Below are positions 12,401 to 25,400 of a DNA stretch of 64,000 nucleotides, in pieces. Numbering within the stretch: position 1 is the stretch's first letter; every line of letters starts with the position of its first letter. A program made the translations under genes and the position numbers. A model generated the notes under the pieces. The model made no database searches and was not told the origin of the DNA. It saw nothing but the letters and a program-made list of their open reading frames with translations. This stretch comes from Parasponia andersonii (lineage: Eukaryota > Streptophyta > Magnoliopsida > Rosales > Cannabaceae), in NCBI GenBank assembly GCA_002914805.1, contig JXTB01000394.1:327639-391638 (forward strand), given 5' to 3'.

Positions 12401-12806
12401 GCAAAGCACTTATCACTATCCAAATTTCTAAGTGAAACTTCATTGTACAAATTCAAATTATTCTCAAGCTAAAATAAGTTCAATAAGCCTCTAAACACAT
12501 CAACTTGAACAGGGCATTGCTGAAAAAAAAAAAAATAAGAAAACAAGCAAGCAAAGTTTGCCTCCTATCCCAGTTTAGTTTAGTTAAGTGAAAAGAATTA
12601 GCTCGAAATATGAGTAATCTTCCTTCCTCTATTGTACCCGTTAGTTGGTGAATCTCTTAAAACCAAAGATAGCCCAAAACAGAATATGAGAAATTAACTC
12701 CATAATCAGATTACTAACTCATGAAGGTAGAATTTCTCCAATGCTGGGGGTTTGTAGCAGCATCCATTGTTCTGGTCCCCCAGTAGTTTACAGTAAGCAA
12801 CACCAT
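9463..12806 (-). CDS. CPBP/CAAX intramembrane protease, SCO4-like
   Basis: Multi-pass membrane protein of the CPBP (Abi/Rce1) family; the best match I recall is the Arabidopsis chloroplast protein SNOWY COTYLEDON 4, needed for acclimation to higher light. Coding exons: 12806-12719, 12078-12020, 11920-11669, 11167-11107, 10632-10508, 10275-10213, 10122-9998, 9595-9463, giving 301 aa. A probable 5'UTR exon ends at 12921, and the ATG lies one base inside the next exon. Catalytic motifs are complete: E216-E217-LLF-R221, FGVLH (His246) and SHALNN (His283, Asn287). The basic N-terminal ~90 residues fit a plastid transit peptide plus linker. The intron after E216 uses a GC donor (AG|GCAAG) and splits the two catalytic glutamates. 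Proteolytic substrates are unknown. The SCO4 name is probable rather than proven. Confidence 0.88.
10719..10739. repeat. 21-nt poly(C) run in CPBP-gene intron
   Basis: An uninterrupted run of 21 C on the plus strand lies inside the intron between exons 11167-11107 and 10632-10508, so the pre-mRNA carries poly(G). Homopolymer C/G runs of this length are rare in AT-rich plant DNA, and the true length may be uncertain through sequencing slippage. Confidence 0.9.
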
Positions 12807-12920
12807 ACTGGGAAAAAAAAAAAAAAAAAAAGGGAATTTGAGAAGGTTTAAAACGGAAAACAGCTTTGGTTAATCACCGAGTAACCGAAACTGATTGAAC
12901 CCCATTGAAAAAAAACGAAC

Positions 12921-13040
12921 CTTTCTTTCAGTTTTGGGTGAAACTATGCAGCTTTTTGATCGTGTTCTAAGGTGATCCCAGTAAAGAATATCTCATAGGC
13001 ATTGAAAATGGCTGTGCTCAAGTCGCAAACGACAACAGTC
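12921..13040 (-). promoter_or_regulatory. Probable 5'UTR exon of CPBP protease
   Basis: A donor-like AAAG|GTTCG at 12921/12920 and an acceptor TTTCCCAG|T at 12808 would remove a 113-nt intron immediately before the start codon. No frame upstream of 12921 carries an ATG that reads through into the coding exon, so this segment is treated as untranslated. The transcription start is not determined. Confidence 0.5.
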
Positions 13041-13089
13041 AACAGAACATTGGTGAGTTTTGAACTCTTTGGTTTTGCCATCTTCATAG

Positions 13090-13490
13090 GTTGGTAGGTG
13101 TTCTAGGAAAATCAGGATATGCGTACCAAAAAACGAGAGGCCTCTATTTATTTCATTTTCCGGTATCCAAATTAATATCATCACTTCTTGTCTTGGACGT
13201 ATTTTGTCATTCCTGCGTTGTCGTTTTTCGAACGAGAAGGCAGAAATGTGAAACTAAACTCATATGGCATTGTTGCAAACGACAAATGCCTTGGTACTTA
13301 ATTATTGTGGACGTTTTTGTAGTGAAACGACAACTTGTATTGGGTTTAGCAGTTGCTGTCGTTCAGATCAAAAACGACAGGTTGATACAGTTTGTGGTTT
13401 ACACTTTACCTCAAGTAAATTTGTGTCGTTATTACAAAAAATGACGTTGTTTCTGTTTGAAAGTTTTGTTGTCGTTCGAGTGAAGATAAC
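13090..13490. repeat. ACGAC/GTCGT-rich repeat, CACTA-like end
   Basis: The segment is studded with CGACAA/GTCGTTT words in both orientations (near 13218, 13277, 13329, 13357 and 13374). It includes GTTTTTGTAGTG at about 13311-13322, which read in reverse starts CACTACAAAAAC, the terminal motif of plant CACTA elements. The opposite terminus and a 3-bp target duplication were not found. A second stretch with similar wording lies at 38978-39215. Confidence 0.3.
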
Positions 13491-13965
13491 TAGAGTTGTT
13501 AAAAGGGTCAAGCCGGCCCAAGTAGCACGTCGCGTCAAAATGTGAGCAGTGTCAAGCACGATTCAGTTATGTGAGTCGTGTCAGGCTCATAACTTAATCA
13601 TGATGGATTGAGCACGGTACAATACGGCTCATCAGCACAGCACTCTAATACGTAGGCACGTTACACATATTATTTTAAATTAATTTTCTAATATACAAAT
13701 ATCAACCTAATTGAGAGATAATCTATAATCAATTATGATTAATAATATTTTACATGACTAAAATTAAGAAAATTTTACCAATTAAATAGGCCAATTTTAA
13801 CTCAAATAAGCTGATACGTCTAAGCACACAGATTGATACACGACACATTTAAACATAGGCTAATGGGTTGTGCTAAGTTAATGATTTTAAATCTCAAACA
13901 CAGCACTACACAATATGATTAAGAAGTGAGCACGGCACAATACGGCGCGCTTGTGCCCAACTCTG
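13491..13965. mobile_element. Degenerate hAT-like MITE
   Basis: The segment runs from AGAGTTGTTAAAAGGG to ...GTGCCCAACTCT, so both ends show the inverted word AGAGTTG. Inside are repeated CACGGTACAATACGGC and GTGTCA/CACG words, much GC-richer than the surroundings. This wording matches a common plant hAT-type non-autonomous family starting TAGNGTTGGCAA. The flanking 8-mers do not match, so the element is decayed or the ends are slightly misplaced. Confidence 0.35.
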
Positions 13966-14454
13966 TAAACATAACAATCATGGTTTGAAAGGTTTGCTAA
14001 AGTATTCCACAGTAGAGCCAAATAAATTTACAGCTGTCTATATTAGTAATAAAACATGCCTTTTATGTTTAAAAAACTTGTAGTGGACATTTGTTAAATC
14101 TCAATATATCATACAAATCTAAAGACAGGTACTTCGTTTACAAGTTTTGAAGTATTCGATTGTTAACAATAATTAACATGTGCCAATATTTCTTATCAAT
14201 TGTTGTTTATCTATATCCCACATCAACATTGCAACCATTATACTTGCAAACAACAGTTTAATATTATTAATAACACGATGAACATATTTGCTCTTAGGAA
14301 AATTTGATATTAAGCAAGTTAACAAATATAAGACACGAATTTAACTCTTCATAAATTAGATAAAAACACCAGATAATAAAATGCCATAAGACCAAACATG
14401 AGAATTATGAGCATGATCAACTTAAATGTTAGAGTTAATGATAGCACTTAAAAC

Positions 14455-14546
14455 GAGCTGTAAGATAAAAACACTAGACAACACCAAATATGAGAATTAT
14501 GAGCTGTAAGATAAAAACACTAGATAACACCAAATATGAGAATTAT
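14455..14546. repeat. 46-bp tandem repeat, two units
   Basis: The unit starting GAGCTGTAAGATAAAAACAC occurs at 14455 and 14501. Partial, more diverged units flank it (about 14365 and 14547-14620). It is noncoding. The rest of 13966-15433 is AT-rich with no gene seen. Confidence 0.8.
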
Positions 14547-15433
14547 GAGCATGATGAACTTAAATGTAAAAGTTATTAATAGAGCTAAATGTAAAAGTTA
14601 ATAATAGAGCTTAATACGAGCTGTAATTTGAATAAGTAGGTTAGAGAAATAGAGAAATAATAGATCATTTGAATGTTCAAATTGGTTTATTCTTGATGAA
14701 ATTTTATATGTGAGACATTTGGTTGTCTTGATTTCTTCTAAATTTTTCCAAAGTAATGTCAGCCTGTATATTCAAAGACGAAGAAGAGGAGGTTTTCTCC
14801 TTATTATCTCCAAATTCTCTAATATTTTTTCTTTGAGTAGAGAATAAGAACCACTAATAACTTATAAATCCCTTCTACGAGTGTCGATCTCTCTAATCCT
14901 GATGTAATAATACACGCATGTGCTATCTCAGCAGCTGATATTTTAAAGGATGGTTCAACTTTTTCTAAGCTAGGTTTCACTAAATTGCATTTCCTCAGCC
15001 TTGTGTTGACGACTTGGCTATCTGATTTGTTTATTATGTTTTTCGCTTAATTTTTCTCCATATTTTCGCATTAATATTATGTTTCCGCTTATATCCAAAA
15101 TACTACAATAAATATTATTGTTCTTTAAATCAAATATTGTTGATAGTAATATACGACAATATTATGTGATAGAAGAGTAATTATAAATTATTATTCAAAG
15201 ACAAAGTCGAGTTCATTATCGAATTTGAAACTATAATTCAATGCTGAGATAGTTTAAGCTTGGATTCTCTGAAGCCTTAAAATGTGACCGCAGAGAATCA
15301 ATTCAATAGCACCTATATATGAACATGTTAGGCCAAAAAAACAGAAAATTACAGGAAAAGAATGGAAAAAATGGACAACTATATCACGTATCTATGATAC
15401 AAATTGCGTAGGCATGCGAGCTGAGAAACTCCG

Positions 15434-18400
15434 TTATAAAATGGCCCCTAATAGCCACATGTGCAGAAGGAGACAATAGGCAATAACACCAAGCCTTGCC
15501 CTTGGACGACTCATCAAAACTCGACCACCAGATACCCTGCATATAACCAACAAATTAACTTTCATTATTCACCTTCACTCCTAAAAGCTTTGAGACTACC
15601 AAAGGCGCAATGAAGGGCATTAGCCAACAATTACAGTTATATTTCTTATATCTTTTGATCGAAACAAAATATAACATTAATGGCAGCAAAAGTAAAAACA
15701 AAAACAGGATTAGATATTCTATATTCCCCTCTCTTTCTTGTCTAATAGTAAGCAAATAAGTAAACAGCAATTTACCAGATTCCATCAATTCGATCTGCAA
15801 TCAACTTCCCTTGTCTTGGAACAAGACCCGACGTATTTAGAGACTTGAATACGTGACCTGACAAAACAAAACAAAAAAGGAGAACAAAATCTTTTACAAG
15901 CTTAAGAAACTTCTTGGTTTGATGGGAAGAAATAAGTATAAGATGCGAACCTTTGTCTTCATCAGTTTCTTCATTGTTGATTAAACGATTAGACTCTACA
16001 TCAATATCGAGAGCCAGATGGTCAGTAGACCCCTTACGCATAGTTCGCACGTGGGCTGCTGATGGGACAGGAGATATTGTTTTCTTTCCAAGTGATCCCT
16101 GAATAGATGATATCAAAAGCAACAAGTTTAATATGCAACTTCTCTCCCCTTTGCAAGGTATAGCTACATACATCAGGCATGACCCAACCATAAGCTCAGC
16201 AGTGTTACATACAAGCATATTGACAAAGAACTAGTAATATTTTTAAACAAAAATGTCATCGACCAATCTACTCAGTGACAGAGAATTCCGACATGATACA
16301 TTGATAAATCCATAAAGGCCATGCAATTATAAACATTTGCATTACTTCCTTTTTTTCCCCTTTTCCCATCTCTCTCTTCTTTTTTTGCTCCAAACATCTA
16401 TAGTTGCTACATCTATAGTTGCTATTTTTTTTTATAGGATCATCTATAGTCGCTATTGACACGCCAAGTAAGACCAAGGAAATAAAAAACATATATTTTC
16501 CAGAAAAAGAATGACTAGTAACAATGCAGCAAATATAGTACTAGCAATTGAAAGATATGGGCATCAAAATTTTACCAAATCTTCAATTTCTGATATTTCT
16601 GGACCTGCAGGCAATGAAGGTCCTTCGTAAATGCTCCTTTCTTGAATAATCTCTGGCTGAGTACCCCTACCTTGAAGTGAATCTTCAAGAAATTTAACCT
16701 TGGTCAATAATTCATCAACGATATTTTGGTTTTGCACCAACTTGATACCAAGATCCTGGGCTTTTGATTTTGAACTTTCATATTCTAATAATAAAGCCAT
16801 AGCCTGATTCTCTAATACTGCCAGAGGTCCCTTAACACCAGAAGAATTTTGGTCTCCAACTAAAGCATCACCTCCCAATATACCAATAATCTTCTCCAAA
16901 CCAAATATGAGTTCAGACAATTCAAATTTCATCCTTTCTGTAGCTTGTTCATCTGTGATATATTTATCGATTTCCTCCTTTAGTTGGTGAATCTCAAGCA
17001 TCTGAGATGCAAGGGTTGACTGTAGGTTTTCTTTCTCATCAGATATTGAGTTTATCTGATGCTGCAGGTCAATGACATTATCAATTATGTAAAAGAGCTT
17101 CTTTACTTGTGTAGAATTTTGGGGCTCTATGTCTCCTACTTCATACCCTACCACAGGAATCTCAATCTCTCTGATCTTGTCAAACAGGGTTTTAACTTGG
17201 GATGCTGACAGAAGGGTGTCTTCAGCCTCTGAAACAACAAAACAGAAAAAGCACTCATTAGAACAACCATTGAATGACCAAAAGCCAACTAGGTATTTGC
17301 AACAAGAAAAGAAAAAAAGACCTCGTTCTTTCATCGATAAGGAATTGCGCAATGATAAAACTTCTGCGTCCTTTTCCTCTAACTTCACCTGCTTGGCTTG
17401 ATAATCCTCTATTATAAGCCTCAGCTCACTGCATGAGGTTTCTAATGCTTCTACATCTGCCTCCAACGTGGAAATTGTATTCCTTTTCAGATCACTTTCT
17501 TCAATTGCTTTCTCTGATGTTGTTCTAGCTTTTTTCAAATCATTCTGCAAATCTATAATTGTAGAGGCTGCCACATCAGTGGTGCTCTCAAAATGCTTAC
17601 ACAGGGCTTGAACTTTTCTGGTAGCAAGCAACAGCATCTCTGCATCTTTACCATATTTACTGCCTTCAATGTTTAGGTGACCCTCCTGTACGGGGACCAC
17701 ACCAATTTCTCCAATCCCTTGTAGGAAACTGTGTCTCAGTTTTTCAACGTCAGTAAGAGAGCTGATTGCCAATAAATTGTTCTTAACTTCAAATTGCAGT
17801 TCTCTAGTAGCATCAGTACAAGCAGATAATAAAGTCGTCACATCTTTTTCTAACGAAGCAATGGCATTCTCTTGTTCTTGTTTATGTGTCTCCAGACTAT
17901 TTACTTTCTGTTTCAAAGACTCGATGTGCTCAAACACAACAACAACTTCACCCTTTGTTACCTCTAGTTTCCTCAAAAGAGTTGCAACAAACTCGTCTAG
18001 GAAGGAAGAGAAATGTGCAAACTTTTCAGCAAGAATTTTGTCCCTCAATTGCAACCCTTCCAGAGTCTTACTAAAGGATGAAATAAGGTCACCGTCTACA
18101 ACGCTGACCTCACCATCACCATTATCCTTTTTGAGGCTAGAAATATTGTCAGGGCCATCTGCTATGGAGTTTGTCACATGTAAATTTTCCTGGAATACAT
18201 AATAAAATAATTAATTAGGGGGAAAAGTACAACAATTAGCACTTTTCTTGGTGGAAAAAAAGTAAAACATTTTTTATAATTGAAATTTCAAAGTACAACA
18301 ATTAGTCAGAAAGGCAAAAATTCAAAATCTTAGTATCATGAGTAAAAGATACAAAGCCAAGACATGCATACGCAGATCCACCAGAGCAGCATGCACTTAA

Positions 18401-21400
18401 AAAGAAGAAGCAAACACTTGACACAACAACTTTTAGTAGTCCAAAAAACATGTTTACCTCCGTAACGTGGTGTCTTTGCGTCTCCTCAAAACCCAAGCCA
18501 ACAAAACGGTCCCTTATGTGTTCAAGAATGATATCCATATTTTTAAGGCTGTCAAATTTCTCCTCAAAACCTTTCATTATGGACAGCAGTGTGTTATCAT
18601 TCATAAGCACTTGAAGATCATGCAGATAACCAGAGAGCTCAACGGACCTGTTCTCTAAGCCACCATTAGTTCCAGCCAACTCTTCCATGCATATGTTTAA
18701 CTTTGAGTTAAGTGTTAATATCTCCCCCTCAGCACTTTTCTTCTCTCCGTCAAGTACAGAGACGTTATTCTCTGCCCTCAGCAATGCCTCTTCCAGTGAC
18801 TTTATGATTATGAATGCGCCTGCTAATTTGCTGGCCTCGGACACAGCTTCCTCTTGCAGCTTCTTCAGCTCATTTTCCAAATTGGTTCTATGAACTTGAG
18901 CATCATTATTCTGCTCGGTCAGTAAAGTCACATTAGTCTGAGCCTGAGATAACGCATCCTCAAGAGACTTCATGGTTTTAAAGGCCTCTGTTAGTTTGCT
19001 GGTCTGCACAACAACCTCCTCTTTTACTTGCTCAAGCTCTGTCTCTGCAGCAATTCTACTAAGTAAAGCACTTTCTTTCTCACTGATGATTGCATGTATG
19101 TTATTTTCTGCAAGTGCTAAAGCCTCTTCGAGTGACTTCTTAGACTCAAAGACATCAGTAATCTTACTAGCGTGCAAAGAAGCTTCCTCTTGTGCTTTTT
19201 GTAACCCTTGTTCAACCTTGTCCTTAGTCACTTCTATTTCCCTCTTTTCTTCAGCAAGTCGAGAAATATTATTCTCTGCAACTGACAAAGTGTCTTCCAA
19301 TGACTTAATTGTTGCTTCCGCTTCTACAAGCTTGCCAGCCAGGGTACTGACTTCCTCCTTTACTCTCACGAATTCTTTTTCTGCAAGTGCCTTAGCATCC
19401 TGACATTCGTCAACGTAACCTGCAAGCCAATTCACCTTCTCTACAGGCTCATCAAAAACTGAATCAACTGGAAGAATAATGCCATCAATAGATTCAATTA
19501 CTCTTTGCAACAAGTTATTGCTCTCGAGCGATTTAATAGTCGCCTCCGCTTCTACGAGCTTGCCAGCCAGGGTGACGACTTCCTCCCTTACTTTCACCAT
19601 TTCTTTTTCTGCCAGTACCTTGGCAACCTGACATTCACTAATGTATCGTCCAAGCCAATTCACCTTTTCTACAGGCTCATCAAAATCAGAATCAACAGGA
19701 ATAACAATGCCTTCAATAGATTCAATTACTCTTTGCAACAAGTTATTGCTCTCCAATAGAAACTTTTCAAGCTGATTCCTTTCTTCATTCATAGCAGCAA
19801 GATCCATCTCTAACTTTGCGATGCCCTCTATCTCAGCAGACAAGCTATTGATCTGCTCCCTGTGTTCAGCAAGGTCAGATTCTTGCTGCTGGCACTGAAG
19901 CCTCAGCTTCTCAATTTCAGAGTACTTTTCACCCAATTGAAGTTTCAAGTTTTCTCGGTCTTGAACCAGCCCCTTTCCTTTCTTCACAGCCATGGATAAC
20001 TTCTCCCTCAACAAGGAAGATTTCTCCTCTGATCGCTGAAGATCTTTCTGCAGAGACTCATTTTCCTCTTTCACTGCTACTAGTTCCTGGGACACCATCC
20101 TCAACTCATTTGAAAGATTACTAGCCTCTGATCTCATCAACATTTCCTCTTCTAGTAAAAGCTCACACAGCACCAACTCCTGATTCCTCACATACAAATA
20201 GCTTTGGACTTTTTCAAACAGTTCGGTATCAACATAAGATGAACTCAAAGATGCACTAGTCTGTTCTTTTAATTTCCTAAAGCATCTCTCTACAACTGTG
20301 ACAAAGTCAGCGGAAGAATGACAGACTCCTTCAACATCCCTTGTAGTTCCAGAGGCTTCAAGTAACATTTTCACTATAAGATCCTTCTCCACTGACAGCT
20401 GCTGCTCTTTTTCAACAATATCCTTGTATTTGCATGTCAGATCGTCCAACTCCACCTGAAGATAATCCTTCGTCTGCAATTCAGCCAAAAGTGAAGCACT
20501 TAACCTGTCAATCTCTTTTTCTGCAGCTTCCCTTGTCATAGCAATCTCATCTTGCATTGTCTTTAATTCAGTTTTGGCCTGGTATAATGATTCTCTAACC
20601 CAATGCACTTGAGAGTCCAATTCAGAAGATGAAACAGTTTCAGGTAGATGAATCAAAGACAAAGCATCTTTAACTTTGTGGAATTCAAGGGAAAAACCCT
20701 TCAATTTAATATTCTCATCAACAAGCCATCTACATCTCTCAACAATATCCACTAATAGAAGTTCCTCAGGAATACCACTCTGAGACAATATTTCTTCGAA
20801 CTTCTCAAGTACCACATTCTTCTGGAAAAGTGTTTCCTGCAATGAGGAAGCCGCATTTTCCCTCCTAAGTAGCTCCTCTTTATGTAATTCAGCAGCCTCC
20901 AGCGCACTTGACTTCTCCTGTAATTCAACCAAGCATTTCTCAAGCTCACTCGTCTTTTCAGCCAATGTCTGTTTCAACGAGTCCCTTTGCTGTACCAATG
21001 CTTTACCTTTAGTCACAGCCATGGTAAGTTTTTCTTTGGTGTTACTGCACCTAGTCTTTTCCTGTTCAAGTTCCGTTTTTGTTTTACCAAGTTCTGCATT
21101 CACCCTCTCAACCATCATTCTCTGTTCGTCAAGTTGTTGGACCAGTTTCCTATTTTCATATTCCAAATGGTTTAACTGTTCAACAAAGTCTAGTTCCTTT
21201 CTTTTGAGTTCAAGTAATTCATCCCGGACAGCAGCAAAAATTGACCCAAAGTCCTGCAACCCCCCATCTAATCTGGTCCCAGACAAACATTGCCTGAGCT
21301 GATCAATTTCAGAAAGGAGCATATTATACGTCACAGCCAATGTATAAGTGCCATTCTCAATAGATACTAATTTTCCACCAATGGAACAATCCAACGCTTT

Positions 21401-22418
21401 TTGTGGATCAACGATCCCAGTAAGATAAGATAGCAATCTATCTGTTACCGTCTCAATATGTGATAATGGGAATTCGCTAAGCTTCGTATTGAGTTCCTCA
21501 ATCTCCTGATTCTTCGTAAGCAAAGCAGCCTGAAGGTCTCTTATTGTGGCCTTAGATTGCAACCGTTCTTCACAAGCATGTTTAACAATCCCTACGCACT
21601 CATTCACCAACTCATTCACCGGGACATTCGTATCCAACTCCCGGGTACCATCCTCAGACTCTTGACTACCCCCTTCACCAATCAAACTCAAAGGCTCTCC
21701 ATTAGTAATGCCTTTGAGCTGGTTCCTAAGACTAGCCAGCTCTCTGGCAAAAGCCTCTCTCTCTTCCTGCACAACAACAAAAAACCAACATAAAACTCAA
21801 AAGTCAAATTAACATTAAATCCCCACTAGACCATTACCATTAACTAATATAATCAGAGTCCATCTAACCTTGAATTCAAGTGAGACACTTTCTTTCTCCC
21901 TGACAATCTTATCATGCACAGCCCGGAGCCGTTCCAACTCATCAGCGGCAAATTCATCTTTCGTCCCATTTGCCTCGGACAAATGAAGCTTAGGCTCCAA
22001 ATTGTCCTCCAATTCGAAAACTGCCACCGCTTCTTTACCATCACCACCTGTAACCAACTCGTCAGGACAATCCACAAACATATCCTCTTTTCCAGAATCT
22101 TCTATTACTTTCGGGTCATCCTCGTCTCCCTCTGCAACTTCCAATACCCCATTATGATCTGCTACCGCAGCCACCGATCCAAACTCCTGCAACCCATTAT
22201 TAATCATCAACCAAACAATGCTACAACAGGTTTCTGCAAATTTATTTCATTCACTCCATTATTACCTGATTATCTGCTCTACCGACCCCGCTCTGGATTC
22301 CTACCTTGGAAGATTCAGATTCAATGCTACGATCTAACGACAGCTCTGATGAGCTAAAAGGCTGGCCTTCCTCTCCCATAGCCGCGGAGCCTTCGTCAAG
22401 CTTATCACTCTCAGACAT
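15434..22418 (-). CDS. TNO1-type TGN coiled-coil tail-anchored protein
   Basis: Very large coiled-coil protein resembling Arabidopsis TNO1, a trans-Golgi-network protein that interacts with the syntaxin SYP41 and is needed for vacuolar trafficking. Exons: 22418-22266, 22186-21869, 21766-18458 (3.3 kb), 18189-17322, 17228-16576, 16098-15951, 15857-15776, 15536-15434. They total 5,634 nt and 1,877 aa, slightly longer than the ~1,800-aa family. An acidic N terminus (residues 1-157) is followed by near-continuous heptad-type coiled coil. The protein ends in a basic segment SRPRARLG, then a single hydrophobic C-terminal segment (VIAYCLLLHMWLLGAIL) at the very end, as expected for a tail anchor. 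Residues 829-904 and 905-980 are a tandem duplication. Every junction preserves frame. It could alternatively be a divergent golgin, but the tail favours TNO1. Confidence 0.9.
19298..19753 (-). repeat. Intragenic 228-bp tandem duplication in TNO1-like gene
   Basis: Two adjacent in-frame 76-codon units encode ESNNLLQRVIESI...AEATIKSL. The shared word GATTCAATTACTCTTTGCAA lies at 19491 and 19719, an offset of exactly 228 bp. I count about 62 of 76 identical residues. The unit length is 76 residues, close to 11 heptads, so coiled-coil register is nearly kept. Confidence 0.9.
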
Positions 22419-25400
22419 TTCGATGGCTCATAACCGAATTGAATTGCTCCCTCCTCTATGAATTGGGAGGTGAAACTGAACAAATAACACTATCTGAGAT
22501 CCAAAAACACATGAAACAATAATCAAACACCATGAATCTACTGCAAAACCCTAAAATTGGGGAAATAAACCCTAGAAATGGAAATTGAAGGTGAGAGAAG
22601 ACAAACAAACCGAAATTATTAGAATTTAGCGAGAGTATCAAATGGGATTTGGAATCCCTTCAGTCAATAAAATAAAGAATTGGGCTCCCAATCGAACACT
22701 TATAAACGATTTTCTCCGATGCTGTTTCAGTTGCGGGGCTGGGCTTATTGCATCATCATTCCTCATTTGTTTTTTTGATCCTTAACTATTGGGTTTGTAA
22801 CTATTTGGTCCCTGAAGTTCCAATTTTGGCAAATGAATTCTTCAACTTACAATTTAGTAGCAAATTGGTCGGAATTGATAACGGAGTTGAAAATTTTTAA
22901 CAGACTTATCACGTGCAAAGCACATGGCACGTTAAAAGTTCTTTCTTTTAAAAAAAAAAAAAAAAAAAAAAGCATGATGAACTGAAAATTTCGGAGGGAA
23001 AGTAAAATGGCTTGGAAGAGTGGACAAATCCAAAAAGAAAAAGGAAAAAATAAAATACTATATCTGCCCGACTTGCAGAACCACGCCCGATTGTAAATAA
23101 CTTGTATTAGTAATTATCACTTCCATATCTCACAGTTGAAAAAAAGGACTGAATTGTGGAATGAGAAGGGAAAAAAATATATATGGGGAAGGATGATGTC
23201 CTGCTTGGACAAAAAATGTTACCAGTCCCGTTTTAAATCTGAGCTGTCCATTGGTGTTATGGACTGATCTAACAGTTGACATTTAAAAGAATTTGAGAAT
23301 AGCTCTGAATTATGGTAGAGTAGGCTTTGTAAGGGTAGGCATTTTTGTGACCAGCTACAATGGGTTATCGTTCTCATCTTTTTTGTTCTTCATTCTATTT
23401 TCTTTGTATTTTGCCAATTTGGTTCATAGTTTAAGGAAATTGGCCAGGGATTTTCTTGTTCAAATGGGCGTTTGAGGGAATCGATCCAGATTGTGGGTTC
23501 GCGCTAATATTGGTCGCCGATTTGTGGTATGTGAAAGCAGGCCCTCTCGTTGTTGTTACTTTTTAATGATATTTGTAGATTTTGAGATTTTTTTTAGCAA
23601 GAAAGTTGGAGTTATTTTATAGATCCATCTAATTTATTGTCTAGCTCAAATTAAAGCCAAATAATTATTTGATAATCAGTTGAACCTAACAAGCTCAACA
23701 AACCTAATAAACCTATTAGGATTTACTAATTTTCTATAGTTAAAAAAAAAGTTCTCTAGTTGCACATAACACGAGTTACACGTGAAACACCTTTTGAGAA
23801 GAGTGTTCCATGCATAACAGAGAGAGAGCAAGAGTAGAGGAAAATCGGCCACACTAGGCAATTCACCATCCTTGGTGTTTCAGCCATCCTAGAGAAATCG
23901 GTTCGAGAAAATTATGTTCTTGTTTATCTATGGATCTCTTTGTTGGGAATCAAAAAGGTGACCACGCACTAGATCAATCAAACGGCTTTCGAGAATAGAT
24001 AGAAAGACGAGAAGGTTGTAGAGCGAATCCGAGTATTATTCTTGTCTAGATCAAGAGTTAATTTATGCTAGATCACAATCCGAAATACTTTGTAAATAGA
24101 AAAATTTTAAACGGCCAATTCTTGTATGTTTCTAGATTATACAAAACAGTGGTATTCTTGAAAATGATTTTATGAAAATATTTTTTAGAATTTTATTCTA
24201 ATAAATACTAGCAATATTAACATTAACTGTGTGTCTCTATTGTGTGATGTTAGTAGAATCTAAGAAAAATTGGGCAAGTTTCACAATTGAATTCTTGATG
24301 AATGTTGTTTCTAGTTTCAAAGGACATTCGACTAAGTCCCTTCTCGGATGCACTATATTCTCGAAGGTAATAGTTTCTAACTTTGACTTTCAACTTACAT
24401 TTGTTTATTTGTGTTTCAATGGTATTTTTTTTAATATGTGATGAAATTGAATTACGGTACTGAATGGTATTAATCTTAATGATAAGTTCAAACCTATGTT
24501 GGTAGCTCATCTATTTGCACTATGTGGATTGGCACTTCGGCTATATCGATAGATCAGTTCCCGCACTTATTCTCTAGTTTGCTACTAATGTGAGGCGTGT
24601 AGTGCGATATATCCGTAAGCTTGGTGGATATGATAAGTGTATTTATTATACTGTTGAGATTTGGATTAAGGTCTTAATATTTTGGACTTGTAAGATTTAA
24701 TTCTGCTATTGAATAACTGCTAAAAAAATGCCTATACAACCATATCCCATACAACAACTGCTACAGTAGCACAACGGATAGTAACACAGGCGTCACCTTC
24801 GGCAAGTACAATGCTATCTAATAGAAGCCCGCCAATGTTGTGCATATTGGATTTTTACTATAAATATTTCTAATTTTATTCTTTTAATGTAAGTAATTTT
24901 TTTTTATATGTAATTATGATATTTACTAGATTAAATTATCTTAGTTGAATAGTTTATTTATCTAAAAAGATTCTATGACTTTATTTGTGTATAAAGAAAT
25001 GAATATGATTAAGTGTTAATTATGAAAAAACTTGTTTCTTTATCTAAGTCTAAATTAACTAGTTTGCAATCTGTAAATAAAGATGAAATACTTTATTTAC
25101 TAAAAATTGTAGTGTTTATTTATCTTAATAAGAATGATATATCTTAAATTATTAAAATGTTTGACTTCTGATAAAAATACTAGTACAATATAAATAAGTT
25201 ATGTGTATTGAATTGGACCAGGTAATATAAAGAATTGGAGTATCGTAACTCAATTCTCAATATTACCACAAACTAGCTCTTAGTATCTAGATCTTAATTC
25301 TTGAGATTTGACTGGACTTACTTTCATAGATTGTAACTTTTTGATTTGATTAGCTCTATGAAATTAGAGGCGAACTCTGGCATATCGGAGGTTATGACTT

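Noticed and set aside
12870..13010. Upstream exon as the protein start of the CPBP protease
   Set aside because: No ATG in any frame reads through to the donor at 12921, while the ATG at 12806 joins the downstream exons perfectly.
18687..19403. Plus-strand open frames across the TNO1-like gene
   Set aside because: Ser/Leu-rich antisense shadows of the Glu/Lys-rich coiled-coil frame.
23293..23475. 60-codon plus-strand frame upstream of the TNO1-like gene
   Set aside because: Too short, T-rich hydrophobic composition, and no family resemblance.
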